In this document: piece after piece, positions 1-6,543 of the stretch
How the letters are laid out: the number at the start of each line of letters is the position of its first letter
Numbering within the stretch: position 1 is the stretch's first letter
DNA from: CAZSAT01 sp964604675
Lineage (GTDB): Bacteria > Myxococcota_A > UBA796 > CAJQPC01
DNA length: 24,830 nucleotides
Direction of reading: 5' to 3'
Assembly (NCBI GenBank): GCA_964604675.1
Contig: CAZSAT010000100.1
Location: 1-24,830 of the forward strand
Translations under genes and position numbers: made by a program
Notes under the pieces: model-generated
Told to the model about the DNA's origin: nothing
Databases searched by the model: none
What the model saw: the letters and a program-made list of their open reading frames with translations, nothing else

Positions 1-115
1 CGGTGTCGGTGTCGGTGTCCGTGTCGGCCTCGGCTGTGTCGTCAGCCGGCTCGGTCTTGCCGTTGCAGCCAACCACGGCGAAGCACGCCAGGGACATCAG
101 GATCGAACGGGTCAT
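1..115 (-). CDS. Small Asp-Thr-rich lipoprotein (3' end outside window)
   Basis: The reading frame starts at the ATG ending at 115 and runs off the left edge, so only about 38 codons are seen. The protein begins MTRSILMSLACFAVVGCNG, a typical lipoprotein signal: one Arg, a hydrophobic core, then a VVGC lipobox whose Cys17 would be lipidated. After it come acidic residues and a (DT)n run encoded by GGTGTC hexamer repeats. A GGAGAGAG ribosome site lies just upstream. Asp/Thr-rich linkers of this kind are common after the lipobox in myxobacterial surface lipoproteins. The functional domain is not visible, so no role can be given. It lies 50 bases downstream of the next minus-strand gene and may be co-transcribed with it. 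Confidence 0.75.
   Translation of the reverse strand, partial: MTRSILMSLACFAVVGCNGKTEPADDTAEADTDTDTDT
2..25. repeat. Hexamer tandem repeat (GGTGTC), codes for Asp-Thr
   Basis: Three exact copies of GGTGTC and one CGTGTC follow each other at the window edge. Read on the minus strand they encode the alternating Asp-Thr tail of the lipoprotein linker. The array may continue beyond the window. Such coding repeats can change length by slippage. Confidence 0.8.
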
Positions 116-165
116 CGGTCTCTCTCCATCTCGAAGCCAAGCTGGTAACCCGCCCGGGAGGGTGA

Positions 166-900
166 CTACCAGCGTCCCTTTCGTGACCAACGACCGGCGC
201 TGTGCAGCAGCACCCCCTGATCCTTGAGCCGGCGCAGCACGCCCATGATCTCGTCACGCCCCAGATCGGCGAAGGGCGAGCGGTGCAGGGAGCCCGCGAC
301 GAGCACCGCCTGCTTCAAGCCCCTGCTGCCGTAGTTCGACAGACGGTGCAGCACGTCTTCCTTGATCCATTGGTCACGCTGCGGATCTCTCGAGCTCGCG
401 GGGGCTCTCGGCGCTGCCGTGCGTCGAGCCGTGCGCTTCGAGGGCGCCCGACGGTTCTGAGGGACATGCGGCTTCTGGACACGGGTGCGAGCCGCGGTGC
501 CGAGCTTCACCCCATCGGGCTCCACGCCCTCGAAGGCGGCGCCCAGGGCGGCCAGGCGTTCCTGGGAGGTGGCGGGCAGCCGCTCGGCATCGGGGGAGAG
601 CAGGATCTCCCGCAGGCAGGCCGGCGTGCGCGCCGGCGCGACCGAGCCGATCTCGTCGAGAAACCCGTCGAGCACGGGACCCCCCGGCAGGTCGGCGTAC
701 TCGCGCGCCACCCGGTCGCGAAACCGTCCCAGATCGCGGAGCGTGGGGCGGGAGAGGTCGTCACACACCGACAGGGCCAGGAGGTCGCACAGAGTACCGA
801 CCTCCAGCCTCGCCAGCGGCGTGATCAACAGATCCTGGATCTGCACGGAGACCATCATCGGGTCGGCGGTCCGAAGTCCCTCGGCGGTCTTCTTGATCAC
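166..900 (-). CDS. Hypothetical protein with basic Ala/Arg linker and possible C-terminal winged helix
   Basis: The protein is 244 residues from a GTG at 900. The frame stays open further upstream, but that part is antisense to the adenosyltransferase gene and is not credible. A GGAGG lies 15 bases before the GTG; an ATG pair at 853-858 is the alternative start. The N-terminal half (about 1-150) is helical and Leu-rich (DLLITPLARLEVGTLCDLLAL). A low-complexity basic stretch (RRAPSKRTARRTAAPRAPASS and nearby) follows. The last 70 residues (DQWIKEDVLHRL... DEIMGVLRRLKDQGVLL) have the helix spacing and the VLL...GRW ending of a winged-helix fold. I do not recognise the family. DNA binding is a guess from the basic linker and the C-terminal shape. 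It is divergent from the cobalamin adenosyltransferase, with 57 bases between them. Confidence 0.65.
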   Translation of the reverse strand: MIKKTAEGLRTADPMMVSVQIQDLLITPLARLEVGTLCDLLALSVCDDLSRPTLRDLGRFRDRVAREYADLPGGPVLDGFLDEIGSVAPARTPACLREILLSPDAERLPATSQERLAALGAAFEGVEPDGVKLGTAARTRVQKPHVPQNRRAPSKRTARRTAAPRAPASSRDPQRDQWIKEDVLHRLSNYGSRGLKQAVLVAGSLHRSPFADLGRDEIMGVLRRLKDQGVLLHSAGRWSRKGRW

Positions 901-927
901 GGTGGACAGGGTGCACCTCCACGGAGC

Positions 928-938
928 GCCTAATAGGC
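928..938. promoter_or_regulatory. Palindromic AT-rich core in divergent intergenic region
   Basis: GCCTAATAGGC is an inverted repeat (GCCTA-A-TAGGC) and the only AT-rich patch in the 57-base gap between the two divergent genes. It could be a shared -10 element (TAATAG rightward, TATTAG leftward) or a small operator. No convincing -35 box is seen. Confidence 0.25.
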
Positions 939-957
939 ACCGAGACCGGAGGCGAGC

Positions 958-1548
958 ATGCGCATCAGCAAGGTCTACACCCGAGGAGGCGACAAGGGCC
1001 TTACCAGCCTGGTTGGCGGCGACCGCGTGCGAAAGGACCACCCACGGATCGAGAGCTACGGCACCGTCGACGAGCTGAATGCGATCGTCGGCCTTGCGCG
1101 GACGTGGAACGCACGGAGCGAAGCTGCCGACGACGCCGTGGCGCGGCTCGACAGCATGTTCTCGCGGGTGCAGAACGACCTGTTCAACCTGGGCACCGAC
1201 CTCGCCACCCCCGCGGCTTCGCGCTGGGAGGGCATGTACCGGGTCGGAGGTGACGACGTCGCGCAGCTCGAGGCCTGGATCGACGAGCTGAACGGGGATC
1301 TGCCACCGCTGGTGGAGTTCATCCTCCCTGGCGGCGGACCCGTGGGAGCCTTCATGCACCAGGCGCGCACGGTCTGCCGCCGTGCCGAGCGGCTGGTGTT
1401 GCACCTGATGGACGTGGACGACGAGGTCGGCGAGGGCTCCCTTCGCTACCTGAACCGCCTCAGCGACTTCTTGTTCGTCGCCGGCCGCTGGGCCGCGCGC
1501 GCACTCGCGGAGCCGGAGTACTTGTGGGAGAACCCCCACAAGCGCTGA
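958..1548 (+). CDS. PduO-type cob(I)alamin adenosyltransferase
   Basis: This 196-residue protein transfers the adenosyl group of ATP to cob(I)alamin, giving adenosylcobalamin in the cytoplasm. The family signature is clear: the N-terminal ATP-binding motif TRGGDKGLTSL (residues 8-18), SYGTVDELNA (about 35-44), and the C-terminal helices with RRAERLVLHL and RYLNRLSDFLFVAGRWAA. Length matches PduO/CobO-like single-domain enzymes (about 180-200). The ATG is preceded by GGAGG at 948-952 with ideal spacing. It stands alone on the plus strand, and no B12-dependent enzyme is in the window, so its client is unknown. Methylmalonyl-CoA mutase would be the usual candidate in such bacteria. It ends 6 bases from the end of the convergent gene. 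Confidence 0.95.
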   Translation: MRISKVYTRGGDKGLTSLVGGDRVRKDHPRIESYGTVDELNAIVGLARTWNARSEAADDAVARLDSMFSRVQNDLFNLGTDLATPAASRWEGMYRVGGDDVAQLEAWIDELNGDLPPLVEFILPGGGPVGAFMHQARTVCRRAERLVLHLMDVDDEVGEGSLRYLNRLSDFLFVAGRWAARALAEPEYLWENPHKR

Positions 1549-1555
1549 CCGCGCT
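1522..1555. terminator. Possible hairpins between convergent gene ends
   Basis: TTGTGGG (1522-1528) pairs perfectly with CCCACAA (1535-1541), and AGCGC (1541-1545) pairs with GCGCT (1551-1555). Both lie across the end of the adenosyltransferase gene, 0-30 bases from the convergent stop. There is no T-tract, so a role in ending transcription is only possible. Confidence 0.25.
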
Positions 1556-2454
1556 CAGAACTGCCAGGACAGGGAGAGGCCGGGCCCGTCGCTGATGGCC
1601 ACGCCCCAAGCCGTGACACCGACGCCCACCGCGGCCGCGCCCGCGCTACCGAGCACCAGCAGGTTCGTGCGGGACTGGGCGGCGTACAGGTCTGCCTCGG
1701 TGGTGGCGTCGTCGAAGTCGGCGCGGGCTGGGAACGAGGCGGCGTACAAGGCCCCGGACGCCAGGAGCCCGGTGAGCCCTCCGATCAGCAGAGGGGTCTT
1801 GGCGGCTGGACGCGTGCGCGTGACCTTCTCGGTCTGCGTGGCGTAGGTGTCCTCGGGGACCATCTGGGCGGTGGCCTGGGTCGACGCGATGAGCACCGAC
1901 GACGGAAAGGCCGCGCCCTCCACCAGCCAGCTGCGCTTCACCGCGCCGTCGGCCCCGACGACCTGCACCACGTGGTACCGGCTCGGGCGCGCCGCCGGCA
2001 TCGTGGTGACGCGCCCGTCGAGCAGCAGCACGTCGCCGTCCTTCAGGCTCAAGCTCCGACCGGGCACGAACACCCGCTCGGCGTCGAAGGTGCTGGCTTC
2101 TTCCTCGTAGGTGTTCCAGACCACGCTGCCCTGGGGGACCTCGTCGATGTCCCACTGGAAGGTGGGGTCCAGCTCCATCGCCGTGCGGAACCACAGCTTG
2201 GCTCCGTCGACGTCGCCTGCGAGCGCGAGGTGCGCGCCGATGTAGCGGTAGGCCAGCGCGTGCACCTGCTCGGGCACCTGCTCGCCGAGGCACGCGAGAC
2301 CGCCTTCCAGGGCATCCCCCGCTTCGGCCATCGAGGTGGTGTCGCCGTCCGTCAGCGCGGTCTGGGCGCGCCCGAGGTCGGCGAGCATGGCGTCCCCCGA
2401 GTAGGGCGGGCACGGGTCCTGCGCGAGAGCCACGGCTGCGAATGCGACGATCAA
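1555..2454 (-). CDS. Secreted hypothetical protein with two C-terminal membrane segments (paralogue of the gene at 23351-24241)
   Basis: The protein is 299 residues. It begins with a very short signal peptide (MIVAFAAVALA-QD), so it is probably exported. Residues 15-110 look helical and TPR-like (ALAYRYIGAHLALAGDVDGAKLWFRTAMELDP). A beta-rich middle part follows (about 120-195). Near the C-terminus two hydrophobic segments flank a polar stretch, FDDATTEADLYAAQSRTNLL, and the chain ends in SWQF. The same plan recurs in the gene at 23351-24241, which ends in TWSF and carries FDEAATVDEAVQLRTRTNAL. The start is TTG at 2454, backed by GGAGG five bases upstream; no ATG fits. It is last in the lgt-acyl-CoA carboxylase run, 40 bases after the biotin carrier gene. 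The function is unknown; an envelope or periplasmic-face role is inferred from the signal peptide. Confidence 0.75.
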   Translation of the reverse strand: MIVAFAAVALAQDPCPPYSGDAMLADLGRAQTALTDGDTTSMAEAGDALEGGLACLGEQVPEQVHALAYRYIGAHLALAGDVDGAKLWFRTAMELDPTFQWDIDEVPQGSVVWNTYEEEASTFDAERVFVPGRSLSLKDGDVLLLDGRVTTMPAARPSRYHVVQVVGADGAVKRSWLVEGAAFPSSVLIASTQATAQMVPEDTYATQTEKVTRTRPAAKTPLLIGGLTGLLASGALYAASFPARADFDDATTEADLYAAQSRTNLLVLGSAGAAAVGVGVTAWGVAISDGPGLSLSWQF

Positions 2455-2459
2455 GCCGA

Positions 2460-2464
2460 CCTCC
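2460..2464 (-). promoter_or_regulatory. Ribosome binding site deciding a TTG start
   Basis: GGAGG on the minus strand, five bases before TTG at 2454. It fixes the start of the secreted hypothetical protein, since no ATG or GTG is suitably placed. Confidence 0.65.
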
Positions 2465-2494
2465 GAGCCCTGATCTTAGCCCAGGGGCCCCGGC

Positions 2495-3019
2495 TCAGTC
2501 TTCCAGGCGCGCCAGGGCCTGGCCCGCTTCCACCGCATCACCATCGGCCACGAGCCAGCCCGAGAGCGTGCCCTCCTGCCCGGCCACAAGAGGCGTGAAG
2601 GTCTTCATCACCTCCACCAGGGCCACGGTCTGGGTGGCGCTCACCGCCGAGCCCGGCGGCGCGAAGACCGGATCGGCCGGAGACGGACGCAGGTAGATCG
2701 TGCCGGACATCGTGGCCCGCAGAACCCGTCCTGCGACCGCCCCCTCGGGCGCTTCGCTCGTGACCGCGCCGTCGAGGCGGCCCAGGGCGATGAGCGCGTG
2801 GCCGTGTTCAACCGAGGTGAAGGCCGGTGCGTGATCGACCACCTGGCCCGCCGACCCCGCCGGCGCCACGACATCGTGCCAGCGACGCGCCTGCCGAAGC
2901 CTCCCGAGGACCGTCCCCGCCGTGACGACCGTGCCGCGGCCCACCAGGGGCACCCACGTGCCGACGGTGGGCGCGAGCAGGCGTCCGTCGCCGCCGACCG
3001 CGCTCAGCGTCCGGGACAC
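2495..3019 (-). CDS. Biotin carboxyl carrier protein of acyl-CoA carboxylase, with duplicated biotinyl-like domain
   Basis: The protein is 174 residues from a GTG at 3019, which overlaps the end of the carboxyltransferase gene by 16 bases. The C-terminal domain (about 98-174) is a biotinyl/lipoyl barrel-sandwich. It has the biotinylation motif EVMKTF with Lys139 as the expected biotin site, then the usual GTLSGWLVADGDAVEAGQALARLED ending pattern. The N-terminal part (about 10-85) looks like a second barrel-sandwich (LLAPTVGTWVPLV... V..G..L..L) without a modifiable Lys. Within an acyl-CoA carboxylase the biotin arm carries CO2 from the biotin carboxylase to the carboxyltransferase, whose genes lie directly upstream. 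A lipoyl carrier is unlikely because of the partners and the V-M-K motif. The degenerate N-terminal repeat is unusual; it could be a docking or structural domain. Confidence 0.85.
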   Translation of the reverse strand: MSRTLSAVGGDGRLLAPTVGTWVPLVGRGTVVTAGTVLGRLRQARRWHDVVAPAGSAGQVVDHAPAFTSVEHGHALIALGRLDGAVTSEAPEGAVAGRVLRATMSGTIYLRPSPADPVFAPPGSAVSATQTVALVEVMKTFTPLVAGQEGTLSGWLVADGDAVEAGQALARLED

Positions 3020-4734
3020 AGCGCCTCCAGGTCGTGCAGCGACCAGATCCGGGGGTTCTTGACCCGCCGGTAGCCGACAGCCTGGTAGCTGCTCTCCACG
3101 CACACCTCGAGCCACGAACGCAGGGCATCCAAGGGGACGACCTCGTCGGTGTCCATCTGGGCGGCGGCGTGCACCGGGTCCATGTCGGCCTCGATGCGGC
3201 TGGCGACCTTGGCCATGCCCGCTTCGATGGCTGCTCGTTCCTCGGGGTCGTCGGTGGCGATCTCGAAGTTGGCGTCGAGCTTGCTGTTGAACGCTGCGAT
3301 CGCCAGGGTGCGGCCCTCCATCACCGACTGACGGGTGATCGGGGTCGAGAGCTGGAGCACGGGATCGTAGGGATGGCCGTGCATCGCGTAGTAGCCGGCC
3401 CCTGAGGCCTTCCGCAAGAGCACCGTGAACACGGGGCTCCTCGCCGTTGCGTTCGCGTAGATCAGCGAGGACCCGTAGCCCAGGAGCCCCTGGGCCTCGG
3501 CCTCCACGCCGATGTCGAAGCCCGCCACGTCCTGGAGCCAGACGAGCGGCAGGCCATCGTCCGCGCAGGCTCGCGCGAAGGTGGTGAGCTTGGCGATGCC
3601 GTCTTTGTAGAGGATGCCGCCAGCACGGCGTTGCCCGGGCTTCTGTGGGTGTTCGGTCAAGGCCTGGTCGTTCGCCGCGATGCCCACCCAGAGACCGCTG
3701 ATCCGGGCCAAGCCCACCACGACCTCCGAGCCCCGGTCAGGCAGGACCTCGTGGAACAGGGAGCCGTCGACCAGCCGTGCGATGACCTCGCGGATCGCGT
3801 ACACGTGCCGGTGGTCGGCAGGCAGCAGGGCCGAGAGCTCGTTCGCTGCAAAGCGCGGTGGCTCGGGCGCGGCTCCGTGTCGGTGAAAGGCCACGGCGCT
3901 GGTCGGGAGGCGCTCGACCTCGCCGCGGAGCAGCTCCAGGCAGGTTCCGTCGTCAGGCACGCGCACATCGGCACAGCCCGAGCGGTGCACGTGCACCTCC
4001 GGCCCGCCGATGTCCAGTGAGGTGAGCCTCAGCGCCTTCGCGCCCTGGATGAGCGCCGCGCCAGCGATGACCATGTAGGCCTGCTCGGTCATGTACACGC
4101 GGTCGCTGATGATCGGCATGTAGCCGCCGCCCGCGATGCAGTCGCCGAACACACCGGCGATCTGCGGCACCCCAGCGTCCGAGAGCTCGGCGTTCTTCTT
4201 GAAGATGTGGCCTGCGCCACGACGCCCGGGAAAGGCCAGGCTCTGCTCGGGCAGGAAGAGCCCCGAGCAGTCGACCAGGTAGATGACGGGCAACCGCAGG
4301 GCGAGCGCGACCTCTTGGCCGCGCTCGATCTTCTCGGGACTGCGGGGCCACCACGACCCGCTCGCCACCGTGTTGTCGTTCGCGATCACCACGGTCCAGC
4401 GCCCGGCCACCTGCACGAACGCGGTGACCACACCGGCCCCAGGCGCCGGGAGGCGGCTGCCGTCGAACTCGCGGCCCCAGTTCACGAGCGAGCCGAAGGC
4501 GTGCACCCGGCTGCCTGGGTCCTTCAGGGCTTCGATGCGTTCCCAGGTGGTGAGCTTGCCCTTGGCGTGCACGCGATCGACGTAGCGCTCGCCCCAGCCA
4601 GCTTCCACGACGGCGATCTTCTCCGCGAGCGCCGCGTCCAGGTCCGCACAGCGCGCGCGGTTCTTGTCCTGCTCCGCAGACCCGATCACGGCGTCGAGCG
4701 GGTTGCCGACGGGCTCCATCCACAGGCGCGCCAC
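3004..4734 (-). CDS. Acyl-CoA carboxylase carboxyltransferase (beta) subunit, glutaconyl-CoA decarboxylase alpha (GcdA)-like
   Basis: The protein is 576 residues, with the N- and C-terminal crotonase-fold halves of a biotin-dependent carboxyltransferase. It moves CO2 from carboxybiotin to an acyl-CoA. Its closest remembered relative is GcdA of Acidaminococcus (587 residues). Shared stretches include RRGAGHIFKKNAELSDAGVP, AGGGYMPIISD with a following GAALI, VYAIREVIARLVDGSLFHE, and LPLVWLQDVAGFDIGVEAEA with GYGSSLIY. Methylcrotonyl- or propionyl-CoA carboxylase beta chains fit less well. GcdA proper works in a sodium-pumping decarboxylase with a membrane subunit. Here the partners are a biotin carboxylase and a carrier, so ATP-driven carboxylation is inferred, and the acyl-CoA is unknown. 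The GTG start at 4734 has GGAGG five bases upstream; ATG at 4719 is the alternative. It abuts the biotin carboxylase stop with no gap. Confidence 0.88.
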   Translation of the reverse strand: MARLWMEPVGNPLDAVIGSAEQDKNRARCADLDAALAEKIAVVEAGWGERYVDRVHAKGKLTTWERIEALKDPGSRVHAFGSLVNWGREFDGSRLPAPGAGVVTAFVQVAGRWTVVIANDNTVASGSWWPRSPEKIERGQEVALALRLPVIYLVDCSGLFLPEQSLAFPGRRGAGHIFKKNAELSDAGVPQIAGVFGDCIAGGGYMPIISDRVYMTEQAYMVIAGAALIQGAKALRLTSLDIGGPEVHVHRSGCADVRVPDDGTCLELLRGEVERLPTSAVAFHRHGAAPEPPRFAANELSALLPADHRHVYAIREVIARLVDGSLFHEVLPDRGSEVVVGLARISGLWVGIAANDQALTEHPQKPGQRRAGGILYKDGIAKLTTFARACADDGLPLVWLQDVAGFDIGVEAEAQGLLGYGSSLIYANATARSPVFTVLLRKASGAGYYAMHGHPYDPVLQLSTPITRQSVMEGRTLAIAAFNSKLDANFEIATDDPEERAAIEAGMAKVASRIEADMDPVHAAAQMDTDEVVPLDALRSWLEVCVESSYQAVGYRRVKNPRIWSLHDLEALCPGR

Positions 4735-6069
4735 TCAGGCCTCCAGCAGGGTGTCGAGGGTGGTGGTGTCGTAGTCACCGGACGAGAACGCCTGCGAGGC
4801 CAGGATCTGGCGCTGCAGGGCCTGGGTGGTGGTCACGCCCTCGATGACGAGGGCCGTCAACGCGCCGTCGAGCCGGGCGATGGCCTCCGCGCGGCTGCCC
4901 CCACGAGCGATCACCTTGCAGATCATGGAGTCGTAGTGCGGCGACACCGAGTCGCCCTCGCAGAGGTGCGTGTCGACGCGGATGCCCTCCCCTTGCGGCA
5001 GCACGAGCTTCGTGACCCGACCGGGACAGGGTCGGAAGCCCTGCTCCGGGTCCTCGGCGTTGATGCGGACCTCGATGGCATGCCCCGACGCGGCCACGTC
5101 CAGGCTGAGCTTCTGGTTTGCAGCAATGCGCAGCTGTTGTTCGACCAGGTCGACCCCCGTGACCTCTTCTGTGACGCCATGCTCCACCTGCAGCCGGGTG
5201 TTGACCTCCATGAAGTAGAGCTGACCGTCCGCGTCGCGCAGCATCTCGACGGTGGCAGCGTTCCGGTAGCCGAGGGCAGCCAGCGCGCTGGCGCAGCGGG
5301 CCCCCATGGCTGCGCTGTCGGAGGCCGCGACGACCACCGAGGGGGTCTCCTCGACGAGCTTCTGGTGCCGACGCTGGATGGAACACTCGCGCTCACCCAG
5401 GGCCAGTCCGTTCCCAAAGGCATCGACGAGCACCTGGAACTCGATGTGGCGTCCGCCCCGGATGAGCTTCTCCAGGTACAGCTCGGGGTTGCCGAAGGCG
5501 GCCTGGGCCTCGCCGGCAGCCTCGCTCCATGCCGCCGCAAGCTCCTCGGGCGCGAACGCGCGGCGCATCCCGCGACCCCCTCCCCCGGCGCTGGCCTTCA
5601 GCAACACCGGGTAGCCGATGGACTCGGCAACACCCCGCGCTTCGTCCAGGTCACCGAGCGGGCCGGGCGAGCCTGGGATCAACGGCACGCCCAGGGAGCC
5701 CATCGTGCGACGCGCTTCGACCTTGTCGCCGAGGCGGCGGATCAGGGCGGCCGAGGGGCCCACGAACGCGAGTCCAGCCGACTCGCACCGTGCCGCGAAC
5801 ACTGAGTTCTCGGCCAAGAACCCCCAGCCCGGGTGGATGGCGGTCGCACCGGTGGCGACCGCCGCTTCGAGCACGGCGTCCTGGTCGAGGTAGCTCTGCG
5901 CGGCTCGTGCGCCTCCCAGCACCACCACCTGGTCGGCGCCCTCCAGCCAGGCGAGATCGCGGTCAGCAGACGACGCGACGGCCACACACCCAATGCCCAG
6001 CCTCCGGCAAGTGGCCAGCACCCGGGCGGCCACCTCCCCGCGGTTGGCCACGAGCACCTTGCGAAACAT
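4735..6069 (-). CDS. Biotin carboxylase subunit of acyl-CoA carboxylase
   Basis: The protein is 444 residues, the usual length of a stand-alone biotin carboxylase. It uses ATP and bicarbonate to carboxylate the biotin of the carrier protein. It starts MFRKVLVANRGEVAARV, the standard N-terminus, at 6069; longer readings are antisense noise. Key residues align with E. coli AccC: Lys116 (GDKVEARR), the ATP-grasp glycine loop KASAGGGGRGMR (158-169), HIEFQV (208-213), ECSIQRRHQKLVEETPS (228-244) with His235 and Lys237, and EVNTRLQVEH (288-297) with catalytic Glu288 and Arg292. The residue after that His is Gly instead of the usual Pro. The ATG shares its A with the yqeY stop (TGATG), so translation is coupled. 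A housekeeping acetyl-CoA carboxylase is less likely, given the GcdA-like partner. Confidence 0.94.
   Translation of the reverse strand: MFRKVLVANRGEVAARVLATCRRLGIGCVAVASSADRDLAWLEGADQVVVLGGARAAQSYLDQDAVLEAAVATGATAIHPGWGFLAENSVFAARCESAGLAFVGPSAALIRRLGDKVEARRTMGSLGVPLIPGSPGPLGDLDEARGVAESIGYPVLLKASAGGGGRGMRRAFAPEELAAAWSEAAGEAQAAFGNPELYLEKLIRGGRHIEFQVLVDAFGNGLALGERECSIQRRHQKLVEETPSVVVAASDSAAMGARCASALAALGYRNAATVEMLRDADGQLYFMEVNTRLQVEHGVTEEVTGVDLVEQQLRIAANQKLSLDVAASGHAIEVRINAEDPEQGFRPCPGRVTKLVLPQGEGIRVDTHLCEGDSVSPHYDSMICKVIARGGSRAEAIARLDGALTALVIEGVTTTQALQRQILASQAFSSGDYDTTTLDTLLEA
4740..4744 (-). promoter_or_regulatory. Ribosome binding site deciding a GTG start
   Basis: GGAGG inside the last codons of the biotin carboxylase gene, five bases before GTG at 4734. 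It favours the GTG over the ATG at 4719 for the carboxyltransferase. Confidence 0.6.
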
Positions 6070-6515
6070 CAGCCCGCCAACAGCTCGGAGAGCAGGCGAC
6101 GCGCCAGGCCGCCATCCACCTCGCCCTTGTGCTCCCGCATCAGGGCACCCATGGCCATGCCCAGCTGGCGTGGCTCCGTGGCTCCGGTGCACGCTACCGC
6201 GGCCTCCGCCCAGGCCCGCGTGGTGGCTTCGTCGGCGAGCCTGGGCAGGAAGGCGTCGATGACGTCAGCCTCGAAGCGTTCGCCGTCGGCGAGGTCCGTC
6301 CGTCCGGCGTCGTCGTACGACGCCGCGGCATCGATGCGCTGCTTGAGCAGGCGCCGGAGCAAGGCGACCACGGCCTCGTCCGTTGCGCCGCCCGTTCCGG
6401 ACTTCTCCAGCTCGATGATGCCGGCGCGCACCATGCGCAAGGCGCTGGTGCGCTGCTTGTCGCGCGCCTTCATGGCGCCCTTCAGCTCTCCGTTCACACG
6501 CTCGACGAGGGACAT
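6069..6515 (-). CDS. YqeY / GatB-C-terminal-like domain protein
   Basis: The protein is 148 residues, normal for the YqeY family, which resembles the tRNA-binding tail domain of the GatB subunit of glutamyl/aspartyl-tRNA amidotransferase. It begins SLVERVNGELKGAMKARDKQ, followed by RTSALRMVRAGI. A central LLRRLLKQRIDAAASYDDAGRTDLADGE stretch and a C-terminal LGMAMGALMREHKGEVDGGL segment (the common M..lk.k..G.aDg) match the family. The ATG at 6515 is preceded by GGAGAAGG; a longer frame to 6566 runs into lgt and is not used. Family members are often next to rpsU/dnaG; here it sits between lgt and the carboxylase genes. A role in tRNA-dependent amidation is suggested only by homology. Confidence 0.9.
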   Translation of the reverse strand: MSLVERVNGELKGAMKARDKQRTSALRMVRAGIIELEKSGTGGATDEAVVALLRRLLKQRIDAAASYDDAGRTDLADGERFEADVIDAFLPRLADEATTRAWAEAAVACTGATEPRQLGMAMGALMREHKGEVDGGLARRLLSELLAG

Positions 6516-6543
6516 GGGGCCTTCTCCAGGGTCGGCGCCTGCC

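Noticed and set aside
901..957. Cobalamin riboswitch before the adenosyltransferase gene
   Set aside because: The gap of 57 bases is far too short for a B12 riboswitch, and no B12-box sequence is seen.
901..1539. Upstream extension of the 166-900 gene across the adenosyltransferase gene
   Set aside because: That part is antisense to the well-supported PduO gene. The GTG at 900 with a GGAGG upstream is enough.
6070..6192. Longer N-terminus for the biotin carboxylase
   Set aside because: The extension overlaps yqeY in another frame and has no homology. MFRKVLVANRGE is the standard start of the family.
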